A stretch of DNA of 64,000 nt, from assembly GCA_031286695.1 (NCBI GenBank), contig JAITTY010000013.1, positions 1 through 64,000 of the forward strand, written 5' to 3'. The first letter of the stretch is position 1. Each line of letters opens with the position of its first letter. The notes below the pieces were generated by a model. The model did no database searches. It saw nothing but the letters and a program-made list of their open reading frames with translations, and was not told where the DNA came from. The translations under genes and the position numbers were made by a program. Positions 52,759 to 61,318 of the stretch are shown here, one piece after another. The stretch is from Sphingobacterium sp. (GTDB taxonomy: Bacteria > Bacteroidota > Bacteroidia > Sphingobacteriales > Sphingobacteriaceae).

Positions 52759-53406
52759 ATGAGATCCATAACTAAATTTTACTGCGCAACTTTTCTATTA
52801 TTGGGGCTATTTTCCTGTAAAAATAATAGTCAGACAAACTTACCGATCTATGGCGAAAGGGAGGCTGTAGAAAAAACAGTTGATGGAAAAAAAATTGTAG
52901 ATACCCTCTACCATACAATACCGCCATTTAAACTTCTTAATCAAGATAGTGCGATGATTTCGGATAAAGATTTTGATAGAAAAGTTTATGTTGCAAACTT
53001 CTTCTTTACCCATTGTCCAAGCATCTGCCCGACAATGAATCGCAATCTTCTAAAGATATACCAGCAATATAAAGACAATGATGAGGTTCGTTTTCTGTCT
53101 CATAGTATTGACTTTAAATACGATCAGCCATACGTTTTGAAAGATTATGCCAACAAATTGGGTGTAAGCAATAATCACTGGCAATTTGTATCAGGAACGA
53201 AAGCAGAAATTTATGGACTTGCCAATCAATACCTGGTTTATACTGCGGAGGATAAAAATGCACCCGGCGGCTATGATCATCAGGGCTACCTTGTTTTGAT
53301 TGACAAAGATAAACGTATTCGAGGTGCTTATGACGGCACGAATGATGAGCAGGTAAAAAAATTAATGAACGATCTACCATCATTATTGAGCGAGGCGAAA
53401 AAATAA
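52759..53406 (+). CDS. SCO1/SenC-family copper chaperone lipoprotein
   Basis: A 215-aa lipoprotein (signal ending L-L-G-L-F-S-C, Cys20) with a thioredoxin fold. The copper-binding C-x3-C is in F-F-T-H-C-P-S-I-C-P-T-M and the distal His in Y-D-H-Q-G-Y-L-V. SCO proteins deliver copper to the CuA site of cytochrome oxidase or guard against redox stress. It is 1 bp from the cytochrome c gene, supporting a respiratory role. Confidence 0.92.
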   Translation: MRSITKFYCATFLLLGLFSCKNNSQTNLPIYGEREAVEKTVDGKKIVDTLYHTIPPFKLLNQDSAMISDKDFDRKVYVANFFFTHCPSICPTMNRNLLKIYQQYKDNDEVRFLSHSIDFKYDQPYVLKDYANKLGVSNNHWQFVSGTKAEIYGLANQYLVYTAEDKNAPGGYDHQGYLVLIDKDKRIRGAYDGTNDEQVKKLMNDLPSLLSEAKK

Positions 53407-53407
53407 T

Positions 53408-53827
53408 ATGCGCATTCTCCTAACAACATGCCTGGCAATTGGCGCTCTATTGCTTATATTGATAGGCTGCCAGAATGAAGTTGATATCAAAACGGCACAA
53501 TATGCTGTAAACGGTCAAAAAGTATATATAACCCATTGTCAAAATTGCCATGGAGAGAAGGGCGAAGGATTGGGCACCCTCTACCCGCCTTTAACAGATA
53601 CCACATTTTTACAGGTTAATCGCCATAAACTAGCTTGTATCATTAAGCATGGAACTTCTGGTGAGCTGGAAGTCGCAGGCAAAAAGTTCAATAGTGTAAT
53701 GCCGGCATCTAATCTCTCTGCTGTTGATATCGCTTATGTACTGACATATATCAATACTAAAATCAACAAAGGAAAACATAGTTACCCTTTGGATGAGGTG
53801 GAAAGAAATTTAAAGAATTGTCAATAA
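53408..53827 (+). CDS. Mono-haem cytochrome c lipoprotein
   Basis: A 139-aa lipoprotein (signal ending L-I-L-I-G-C, Cys21) with one c-type haem site C-Q-N-C-H followed by G-E-K-G-E-G, and the axial Met probably in N-S-V-M-P-A. It should carry electrons at the periplasmic face of the membrane. It is translated with the SCO gene (1-bp gap), and a strong terminator ends the operon. Confidence 0.92.
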   Translation: MRILLTTCLAIGALLLILIGCQNEVDIKTAQYAVNGQKVYITHCQNCHGEKGEGLGTLYPPLTDTTFLQVNRHKLACIIKHGTSGELEVAGKKFNSVMPASNLSAVDIAYVLTYINTKINKGKHSYPLDEVERNLKNCQ

Positions 53828-53865
53828 AAAGAGAGGGAGCTTTGCCAAAAGCTCCCTCTCTTTTT
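53826..53865. terminator. Terminator of the SCO-cytochrome operon
   Basis: A perfect 18-bp stem (53826-53843 with 53848-53865) with a gcca loop and terminal T-run overlaps the cytochrome stop region. Confidence 0.9.
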
Positions 53866-54118
53866 AACACCCACTTCCCAACAAAGACGTCCTCCCGATG
53901 AACAAAAAAGGATTCCTGCATCCATTTGAACCAAAGTTGAAACAACACCACTAAACAGCCCCATTAAGCTTCCGGAGCGCTTCCATTACCTATTGACAAA
54001 AAAAATAAAAAGATGAAAACAATTTTATCCTTTTTTCCTTATTGTATTATTGATCCAAATCGTTTTACATTTATTGATTTATAACAATAATCTGACATTT
54101 TGGATACAAATTAATCGC
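53866..54118. other. Intergenic region upstream of the efflux operon
   Basis: About 250 bp with no credible gene. A 62-codon minus-strand frame crosses the terminator hairpin and is rejected. The right end leads into the promoter of the TetR gene. Confidence 0.4.
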
Positions 54119-54143
54119 TAATTTTGCAACCGAATGAACGTTC
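54119..54143 (+). promoter_or_regulatory. Promoter and GAACGTTC operator of the TetR-RND operon
   Basis: TAATTTTG (54119-54126) is an exact -7 element, with TTTTG (54098-54102) 16 bp upstream as a possible -33. The 8-bp palindrome gaacgttc (54136-54143) sits at the predicted transcription start, where a TetR repressor would block initiation. It overlaps an ATG at 54134, favouring the next ATG for translation. Confidence 0.6.
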
Positions 54144-54148
54144 GATTG

Positions 54149-54736
54149 ATGAATTCTAATGAAAAAATAGCGGCAGTATTTGCCAGCACACTAAAACTTA
54201 TACAAACAAACGGCTTCCACGGGACGCCGATGAGTAAAATCGCCCAAGAGTCAGATGTGGCAATCGGAACTATCTACCATTATTTCCCTTCTAAAGATGA
54301 TCTTATTTTTGCCTTGTTCAAACATTGTCGGGCATTACTAAATGATTATATTTTTGATGGTATAAAAGATGATTTCAGCTACAAAGATTCCTTTTTCCAT
54401 GTGTGGCGCAATTTTGTGAAGTTTTATTTAGAAAACGGTCATGTCTTCAGTTTTTTTGAGCAATTCTTCTCCTCTCCTTATTACGAAAAAAATAAGGCTG
54501 AGATACAGGAACCTGTAGGAGGCCAAAATAAAGTTGTCGATTTTTTACAGGAAGGTATAGACCGCAAAATTTTGAAACAAGTGAATGTGCATCTGCTTGT
54601 GGCCAGTTATATCGGAGTCGCATTGTCTACCGTTCACAGCATAAAATTCAAAGACCTGAGCTTTTCCGAACGAAATATGGAGGAATTGATTGGAATTATT
54701 TGGGATGGAGCAATTAATAGAGAAAAAAATAATTAA
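54149..54736 (+). CDS. TetR/AcrR-family transcriptional repressor
   Basis: A 195-aa repressor from the ATG at 54149; an ATG at 54134 would add five residues but lies inside the operator and about 8 bp after the -7 element. The N-terminal HTH reads M-S-K-I-A-Q-E-S-D-V-A-I-G-T-I-Y-H-Y-F-P-S-K-D-D-L. The rest is the helical ligand-binding domain. It is first in the TolC-MFP-RND operon (8 bp before tolC) and should repress it until a pump substrate binds. Confidence 0.9.
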   Translation: MNSNEKIAAVFASTLKLIQTNGFHGTPMSKIAQESDVAIGTIYHYFPSKDDLIFALFKHCRALLNDYIFDGIKDDFSYKDSFFHVWRNFVKFYLENGHVFSFFEQFFSSPYYEKNKAEIQEPVGGQNKVVDFLQEGIDRKILKQVNVHLLVASYIGVALSTVHSIKFKDLSFSERNMEELIGIIWDGAINREKNN

Positions 54737-54744
54737 TTACATAT

Positions 54745-56070
54745 ATGAAGTTTAATAAAATCGTTTATTCCTTGGCGGCCCTGTCGCTTTTGAGTAATAC
54801 AGGATTTGCACAACAGCAATCTGAAAACTTGCCTGCAAATGCAACACTTCAGCAGCTGATAGATTATGCCTTGCGTAATCGAATCTCTGTAAAACAAGCG
54901 CAATTGGATGAAGCCATTGGTGAAAAGGATATCGACATCTCCCTTTCAGGCTGGTACCCCCAATTGGGCTTAAAAGGAAGTTACAACTATAACGTCATCG
55001 TTCCATTGGCAAATATTGGTGGTAATAACATCAAAATGGGACAGAATAATGCGAGCGCAGTAACGCTTCAGGTAGACCAGCAGATTCTGAACCCTGAGTT
55101 AATGCAAGCAAGAAAAGCAGCTGAATTGGTACGTCTCGGCAATAAGCAAAATACCGAGAACCAAAAAATAACTGCAGTCGTTGAGGTCAGCAAAGCATAC
55201 TACGACATCCTTACTTCAGAAGAGCAGATCAAAATTGTCCGCGAAAACATTGCCCGTTTGCAAAAACAATTGAAAGATGCCAAATCACAATATGATGTAG
55301 GTATAGTTGACAAAACAGATTATAAAAGAGCACAAATAGCTTTAGCGAATTCAAACGCAGACGAAAAACGGACGGTTGAACTTCGAAAATATAAATACGA
55401 ATATCTAAAACAGCTATTAGCTTTGGATAAAAGTCAAAATCTGACCCTTTCATTTGACAATAGCAGTATGGAGTCGGAGATTCTGATAGACACAACAGCC
55501 GGAATAAATGTTTCTAATCGAATTGAATTCCAACAATTGGAAACATCAAAAAAGATCCAGCAGTTAAGTACACAATATTATAAATGGACGTACTTGCCAA
55601 GTGTGAGCGCCTTCTATAATTATGCATTCAACTATAGAAATGACAAATTCAGTAAGCTTTATACCGATAATTTCCCAGGTTCTGTTGCTGGACTGAATGT
55701 ATCTTTTTCAATTTTCGACGGGTTTAAACGTAAAAAACAAATCAACAAATCCAGACTGCAGGAAGAAAGAATCGACTGGGACATCAAAAACTTGGAGAAT
55801 AGCATCAATACCGAATATTCGCTGGCAAAAGCAACCTATAATGCGAACTTAAATGACTGGAAAACAGCCAAAGAAAATGTGGATTTATCCAAAGAGGTAT
55901 ACGATACAATCAAACTTCAATATGATTCAGGTATTAAAACTTACCTTGATCTCATGACAGCAGAGACTGATCTCAAAACAACGCAACTCAACTATCTGAA
56001 CTCGCTATATGCTTTATTATCGAGTAAATTAGATGTTCAGAAAGCTGTTGGTGCGATTCACACAAATTAA
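54745..56070 (+). CDS. TolC-family outer-membrane efflux protein
   Basis: A 441-aa protein with signal peptide MKFNKIVYSLAALSLLSNTGFA. Two OEP repeats form the helical barrel (first with L-Q-Q-L-I-D-Y-A-L-R-N, second with the R-I-E-F-Q-Q-L-E-T-S-K-K-I segment). It spans the outer membrane and periplasm as a trimer and receives substrates from the RND pump encoded two genes downstream. Confidence 0.92.
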   Translation: MKFNKIVYSLAALSLLSNTGFAQQQSENLPANATLQQLIDYALRNRISVKQAQLDEAIGEKDIDISLSGWYPQLGLKGSYNYNVIVPLANIGGNNIKMGQNNASAVTLQVDQQILNPELMQARKAAELVRLGNKQNTENQKITAVVEVSKAYYDILTSEEQIKIVRENIARLQKQLKDAKSQYDVGIVDKTDYKRAQIALANSNADEKRTVELRKYKYEYLKQLLALDKSQNLTLSFDNSSMESEILIDTTAGINVSNRIEFQQLETSKKIQQLSTQYYKWTYLPSVSAFYNYAFNYRNDKFSKLYTDNFPGSVAGLNVSFSIFDGFKRKKQINKSRLQEERIDWDIKNLENSINTEYSLAKATYNANLNDWKTAKENVDLSKEVYDTIKLQYDSGIKTYLDLMTAETDLKTTQLNYLNSLYALLSSKLDVQKAVGAIHTN

Positions 56071-56096
56071 TCAATAAACGGAAACTAATACAAATC

Positions 56097-57254
56097 ATGA
56101 ATAAAAGACAATTATTATTCGCTTTCTTCCTTGGGACGGCATTAGTATGGACCTCTTGTGGAAATAAAGATGCAAAAAAGCAAGGCGCAGCTCAGGCTCA
56201 AGCTGAGAAGGTTGTTCCTGTTAGCTTTGGTGTAGCATCACATGAGATTGTTACAGGTACGATCAGCTACCCTGCAACAGTCAAACCGTTGAACGAAGCA
56301 GACCTATTTGCGGAAGTTAGCGGTTATATCACCAAAATATATGTTTCAGATGGCGCCGTAGTGTCTCAAGGACAAGCCCTTTATGAAATTGATGGAACAC
56401 GCTATAATGCCGCTGTCCAACAAGCTAAGGCAAGTCTCCAAGTACAGCAAACGGAATTGGAGCGTCAAAAAAGAGATTTGGCAAGATACCAAACGCTGGC
56501 TGATAAAGATGCGATTGCAAAACAAGTGTTTGACAATGCCAAATCGAGTGTTGCTGCTGCGCAGGCACAGGTTGAATCGGCTCGCGCTGCATTAGTTACT
56601 GCAAATACAAATTTATCCCGCTCAACCATACGCGCACCATTTTCGGGTACAATTGGTATCTCACAGGTACGTTTGGGTGCATTGGTGAATCCAGGTACTA
56701 CCCTGTTGAATACACTTTCATCAACAAGCCCTATTGCTGTTGAATTTCAGGTAAATGAAAAGGATATTACGAAATTCACCAAATTACAGAGCAGCCATTC
56801 TTCTTCAGATCTTTCTTTGCTTTTGCCTGATGGCAGTACTTATGAAGGAAAAGGAACAATTACGACGATTGACCGTGCTGTAGATCCGGCAACAGGAACA
56901 ATTAAAGTTAGAGCGACATTCCCAAATAATTCCAATACATTGAGAGCTGGAATGAACATCACGATGAATGTTTCTTCAACTTCGGCAACAGAAGAAGTGG
57001 TGGTTCCTTACAAAGCGATCTTTGAACAACTAGGGGTATTCAATCTATATGCTGTTAATGATAGCAGCAAAGCTGAAATCCGTCAGGTAAAATTAGGCAT
57101 TAAAGCCGGCGATAAAATTGTTATCAAAGAGGGTGTTAAAGATGGTGAAAAAATCATTGTCGATGGTACCATGAACGTCCAAAATGGTGTTAAAGTAGTT
57201 GACGCTGCTGTTGCTGCCCAACAGGCTGCAAAAGGAGCTCCTCAAGGAAAATAA
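56097..57254 (+). CDS. RND efflux periplasmic adaptor (membrane fusion protein)
   Basis: A 385-aa lipoprotein (signal ending A-L-V-W-T-S-C, Cys21). The lipoyl/barrel-sandwich motif A-D-L-F-A-E-V-S-G-Y-I-T-K-I-Y-V-S-D-G-A-V-V-S-Q-G-Q-A-L-Y-E-I is followed by the alpha-hairpin (about 100-165), the second lipoyl half I-R-A-P-F-S-G-T-I-G-I and the beta-barrel domain. It bridges the RND permease and TolC. It is 26 bp after the tolC-type gene. Confidence 0.94.
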   Translation: MNKRQLLFAFFLGTALVWTSCGNKDAKKQGAAQAQAEKVVPVSFGVASHEIVTGTISYPATVKPLNEADLFAEVSGYITKIYVSDGAVVSQGQALYEIDGTRYNAAVQQAKASLQVQQTELERQKRDLARYQTLADKDAIAKQVFDNAKSSVAAAQAQVESARAALVTANTNLSRSTIRAPFSGTIGISQVRLGALVNPGTTLLNTLSSTSPIAVEFQVNEKDITKFTKLQSSHSSSDLSLLLPDGSTYEGKGTITTIDRAVDPATGTIKVRATFPNNSNTLRAGMNITMNVSSTSATEEVVVPYKAIFEQLGVFNLYAVNDSSKAEIRQVKLGIKAGDKIVIKEGVKDGEKIIVDGTMNVQNGVKVVDAAVAAQQAAKGAPQGK

Positions 57255-57291
57255 CAGCATTAATTTTTAAAGAGAATCTAAAAGATATAGA

Positions 57292-60200
57292 ATGATTTCA
57301 GAAGTATTTATTAAGAGGCCAGTTACCGCAATCGTTATTTCGATATTGATTTCAATCATCGGGATTATTGCGGTATCTACACTGCCAATTAGCCAGTACC
57401 CTTCTATTGCACCTCCAACAGTAACGGTTACAGCCAATTATACTGGTGCAGATGCACAGACGGTTGAGCAAACGGTGACTACACTCATTGAGAGTCAGAT
57501 CAACGGTACTCCTGGCATGATTTATATGTCGTCCAACAGTACTTCAAATGGTCAAGCAACAATTACTGTTACATTTGAAGTAGGTACCGACATTGATATA
57601 GCAACCCTGGACGTGCAAAATCGTGTGGGAATTGCTGAACCTGCCTTGCCAGAAGCTGTACGTCGTTTAGGTATTACAACCCGTAAAGCCAATAACGATA
57701 TCCTCATGCTGGTTGCGTTGACATCACCAAAAGGAACAAGAACCGAAAATTTCTTGGCCAATTACAACAACTTATACGTTAAAGACGCATTATTGCGTGT
57801 TAAAGGTGTCGGTGATGTAACCGCATTTGGTCAGCCATTCTCCATGCGGGTATGGTTAGATGCCAACAAATTAGCGAACCTAAGCATGACACCTGCAGAC
57901 GTATCTACAGCGATTGCGGAACAAAACTCCCGTATACCTGGCGGTAGTGTTGGTGGACGTCCACAAGAATCTTCAACGGTATTTGAATATCCAATCATTA
58001 CTGATAGTGACCTTTCGAGCCCTGAAGATTTTGAAAATATCGTCGTCAAGACCAACAAAGATGGTTCCATTGTACTTTTAAAAGATGTTGCACGTGTTGA
58101 ATTGGGTCAATTCAATTATGGTACATCCTCAACTGTAAATGGCATGACTTCATCTGCAATGATGATCAACCAAACGCCGGGAGGAAATGCCGTAGAATCC
58201 GCAGAGGGCATTGTTACTGCATTGGAAAAATTGAAGAAATCGTTTCCTACTGACGTGGATTACACAATCAGTTACGAGACAGTATCGGTTGTAAATGCCT
58301 CTATTTCTTCGGTTATCCATACGTTGGTTGAAGCATTGATTTTAGTAACGATAGTGGTATTTTTCTTCCTTCAAAGCTGGAGAGCAACCCTAATTCCTGT
58401 ACTGGCAATTCCGGTGTCCATCATCGGTACCTTCATCTTCTTCCTGATGTTTGGCTTTTCGGTCAACAACTTAACCATGCTTGCGTTTGTACTGGCCATC
58501 GGTATTGTGGTGGATGATGCCATCGTTGTGGTGGAAGCTGTACAGCACTATATCGACCATTATAAATTGGATGCGAAAGAAGCAACACGCCGCGCCATGG
58601 GCGATATCACAGCTCCGGTTATTGCAATTGCATTGATTTTGGCTGCAGTATTCGTTCCAGTAGGTTTTATTCCAGGGATGGTAGGTAAATTGTATCAACA
58701 ATTCGCCATCACGATCGCTGTGTCGGTTATGCTATCGGCGTTTATCGCACTTTCACTAACTCCTGCGTTATGTTCGATATTATTAAAACCTACAGCAGTA
58801 CATGAAGGCGCAAAAGGACTGAATAAGTTTTTCTACAAATTCAATGTCTGGTTTGAAAAAGTGACCATCAAATACTCCAATGGGGTAAAACAAGCGATTA
58901 AAAAAGCACCGCTTGTATTGATTATTCTATTGTGTATTTTCATCGGGACAGGCTGGATGTTTACAACCAAGCCGACAGGATTTATTCCTTCCGAGGATGG
59001 TGGGGCATTTTTCGCGGGTATTACGCTGCCAGAGGGTTCTTCTTCGGCACGTACAAATGAAGTCCTTAAAGAGATTGAAGACGATCTACACAAGACTTTC
59101 CCTGAAATCAAGTATGTTACCGCAATCTCTGGTATCAATATCTTGAACCGTGCGTTTAAATCCAATGGTGCAACAGTGTTCGTGTCGCTAAAACCGTGGG
59201 AAACACGTACGCGTACAGCAAATGACATCGCGGGCATGATCATGGGTAAATACATGGGGTATACAAAAGCAAGAGTACTGGCTGTAACACCTCCTGCAAT
59301 TCCAGGTCTAGGTACTTCAGGCGGTTTTTCTATGCAAGTTCAAGATTTGCAGACGGTCAATATCAAGGACTTCGAAGCTACTGTAGGCAAGTTCCTGATG
59401 GCTGCCAATCAACGTCCTGAAATTGGAATGGCTTATACGATGTTTAACACCAACTCGCCTAACTACAAATTGGAAGTAAATCGTGAACAGGCTAAACGTA
59501 TGGGTGTGCCGATTTCAAGTATTTATTCGACAATCTCTTCTTATCTGGGAAGTAGTTATGTAAACGACTTTACGAAGTACGGTCGTAGCTACCGTGTCGT
59601 TACGCAAGCTGATATCCCTTATCGTATGAATATTGAGGACATCAACAAATTGTATGTCAATAATATTTCTGGAAACCCAGTACCAATGGGTACCTTGGTA
59701 AAATATGAGCTAACGACGATGCCTTCAATCATCAACCACTACAACATATTTAGAAGTATTGAGATTAATGGTAGCTCTGCGCCGGGTTATTCCTCAGGGG
59801 ATGCATTGAAAGCACTGCAAGAAGTTGCTGCACAAACATTGCCTGAAGGTTTTGACTATCAATTCTCTGGTCTGTCGCTTCAAGAAATGCAGTCGGGATC
59901 GAAGACAATTCAAATTTTTGCCCTCTGTATCCTATTTGTATTCTTGCTATTAGCCGCATTATACGAAAGCTGGTCAGTTCCGTTCTCCATTCTATTGTCA
60001 GTTCCGCTGGGTGTATTTGGTGCCATATTGACACTAACATTGATCCCTACATTGGACAATAACATCTATGCGCAGATTGGTTTGGTGACAATTATTGGTC
60101 TTGCAGCCAAAAATGCCATCCTAATCGTGGAGTTTGCGAAAGAACGGGTTGATATCGGAATGAATCTTTATGAAGCGACATTAGATGCTGTAAAATTACG

Positions 60201-60462
60201 TTTACGTCCAATCATCATGACATCTTTTGCCTTTATCTTAGGTATTATTCCGTTGATGTTATCGCATGGAGCTGGAGCAATTTCCCGTCAAACCATCGGT
60301 TGGACCGTATTCGGCGGTATGACTGCAGCCACACTTTTAGCGATCTTTATCGTTCCGGTGCTATTTGTTGTAATTACACGCATGGCGTACGGTAAGAAAA
60401 AGTTAGCTGAATTGGAAGCGAATTTCGATGAAGAAAAAGCAAAAAATTTAAGTTCACACTAA
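57292..60462 (+). CDS. RND multidrug efflux permease (HAE1, AcrB-like)
   Basis: A 1056-aa inner-membrane pump with the 12-helix RND topology and two large periplasmic loops. It begins F-I-K-R-P-V-T-A-I-V-I-S; the proton-relay Asp pair is in A-I-G-I-V-V-D-D-A-I-V-V-V-E; the repeated half shows L-V-T-I-I-G-L-A-A-K-N-A-I-L-I-V-E-F-A. It exports hydrophobic drugs and other compounds using the proton gradient. It is last in the TetR-TolC-MFP-RND operon and followed by a 25-bp terminator. Confidence 0.96.
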   Translation: MISEVFIKRPVTAIVISILISIIGIIAVSTLPISQYPSIAPPTVTVTANYTGADAQTVEQTVTTLIESQINGTPGMIYMSSNSTSNGQATITVTFEVGTDIDIATLDVQNRVGIAEPALPEAVRRLGITTRKANNDILMLVALTSPKGTRTENFLANYNNLYVKDALLRVKGVGDVTAFGQPFSMRVWLDANKLANLSMTPADVSTAIAEQNSRIPGGSVGGRPQESSTVFEYPIITDSDLSSPEDFENIVVKTNKDGSIVLLKDVARVELGQFNYGTSSTVNGMTSSAMMINQTPGGNAVESAEGIVTALEKLKKSFPTDVDYTISYETVSVVNASISSVIHTLVEALILVTIVVFFFLQSWRATLIPVLAIPVSIIGTFIFFLMFGFSVNNLTMLAFVLAIGIVVDDAIVVVEAVQHYIDHYKLDAKEATRRAMGDITAPVIAIALILAAVFVPVGFIPGMVGKLYQQFAITIAVSVMLSAFIALSLTPALCSILLKPTAVHEGAKGLNKFFYKFNVWFEKVTIKYSNGVKQAIKKAPLVLIILLCIFIGTGWMFTTKPTGFIPSEDGGAFFAGITLPEGSSSARTNEVLKEIEDDLHKTFPEIKYVTAISGINILNRAFKSNGATVFVSLKPWETRTRTANDIAGMIMGKYMGYTKARVLAVTPPAIPGLGTSGGFSMQVQDLQTVNIKDFEATVGKFLMAANQRPEIGMAYTMFNTNSPNYKLEVNREQAKRMGVPISSIYSTISSYLGSSYVNDFTKYGRSYRVVTQADIPYRMNIEDINKLYVNNISGNPVPMGTLVKYELTTMPSIINHYNIFRSIEINGSSAPGYSSGDALKALQEVAAQTLPEGFDYQFSGLSLQEMQSGSKTIQIFALCILFVFLLLAALYESWSVPFSILLSVPLGVFGAILTLTLIPTLDNNIYAQIGLVTIIGLAAKNAILIVEFAKERVDIGMNLYEATLDAVKLRLRPIIMTSFAFILGIIPLMLSHGAGAISRQTIGWTVFGGMTAATLLAIFIVPVLFVVITRMAYGKKKLAELEANFDEEKAKNLSSH

Positions 60463-60494
60463 TTATATGCAATCCTTCGTATGAAATTCATACG

Positions 60495-60552
60495 GAGCAA
60501 AAAGCAAGAAGCCTTTCCTTTAAATGTAGGAAAGGCTTCTTGCTTTTTGCTC
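60495..60552. terminator. Very long perfect terminator of the efflux operon
   Basis: Two 25-nt arms (60495-60519 and 60528-60552) are perfectly complementary with an 8-nt AT-rich loop. The stem is followed by pyrimidine-rich sequence before the HAD gene. It has the same arm length as the hairpin at 3608-3662. Confidence 0.9.
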
Positions 60553-60597
60553 TTCCAATTATATTTCTTTAATTTTACAGCTCACTATTAAACGTAT

Positions 60598-61209
60598 ATG
60601 TCACCTGAATCACAACGCAAATTTGAACTCTTAAACCTTCTTGCCGAATCCTATGATGCGCTATTATTTGACGTCGATGGCACTTTGGCGGACAATATGG
60701 ACGCCCATAAACAATCTTATAAAGCTGCTGCCAAACAGTATGGTGTAGAACTGGATGTGAATCTGATTGATGAAACTGCTGGATGGCCAACGGTTGCCGT
60801 CGCGGAGGAGATCAGTAAGCGTTATGGCGTGGATTTTGACTTCCAGGAATTCTCTACGCTCAAATCCACCATATTTCGAGATGAATATGTTTTCAAGACC
60901 AAGCCAGTGGATTACGTTGTTGAACATCTAAAATATCAAAAAGGGAAAAAGCATATTGCTGCCGTATCGGGAGGTACCCGGACGACCTTATCGATGACCT
61001 TAAACACCATTGGGGTATGGGATGATTTAGAGACACTAGTTTGCGCAGGAGATACTGCAGAAGGCAAACCTTCACCTCAGCCTTTCCTTTTGGCCGCATC
61101 TCAATTGAATATTGCCCCAGAAAGATGTTTGGTCTATGAAGATGGTATCCCCGGAGTAGAGGGTGCAAAAGCAGCTGGAATGGGCTGGGTTCGTGTTGAT
61201 GAACTATAG
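60598..61209 (+). CDS. HAD-superfamily hydrolase (beta-phosphoglucomutase/YqaB-like)
   Basis: A 203-aa subfamily-I HAD phosphatase. Motif I is A-L-L-F-D-V-D-G-T-L-A-D-N-M; a helical cap follows; motif II is A-A-V-S-G-G-T-R; motif III Lys in A-E-G-K-P-S-P-Q-P-F; motif IV V-Y-E-D-G-I-P-G-V-E-G-A-K. It should dephosphorylate or isomerise small sugar phosphates; the substrate is not predictable. It probably has its own promoter, as a strong terminator separates it from the efflux operon. Confidence 0.9.
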   Translation: MSPESQRKFELLNLLAESYDALLFDVDGTLADNMDAHKQSYKAAAKQYGVELDVNLIDETAGWPTVAVAEEISKRYGVDFDFQEFSTLKSTIFRDEYVFKTKPVDYVVEHLKYQKGKKHIAAVSGGTRTTLSMTLNTIGVWDDLETLVCAGDTAEGKPSPQPFLLAASQLNIAPERCLVYEDGIPGVEGAKAAGMGWVRVDEL

Positions 61210-61211
61210 CA

Positions 61212-61263
61212 GCGAACTGAAGGTTCTTTGTAACCAATAACATCAGACAGTTTCATAAAAAAA
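61212..61263. repeat. Dispersed short repeat, copy 2
   Basis: About 52 bp starting two bases after the HAD stop match 42727-42778 at roughly 80% identity in the same orientation. The 3' part runs into the terminator A-run, so some similarity there may be trivial. Confidence 0.5.
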
Positions 61264-61298
61264 GCCGCAATCAATGCTAACATCAATTGCGGCTTTTT
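61259..61298. terminator. Bidirectional terminator after the HAD gene
   Basis: A perfect 13-bp stem (61259-61271 with 61286-61298), with A- and T-runs at its base and a 14-nt loop, lies between the HAD gene and the convergent beta-barrel gene. Confidence 0.88.
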
Positions 61299-61318
61299 GC
61301 AGTAATTCTTTATCTTAT

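Noticed and set aside
53763..53951. 62-codon minus-strand open frame after the cytochrome c gene
   Set aside because: It runs through the cytochrome gene end and its terminator hairpin, so it is a shadow of structured DNA.
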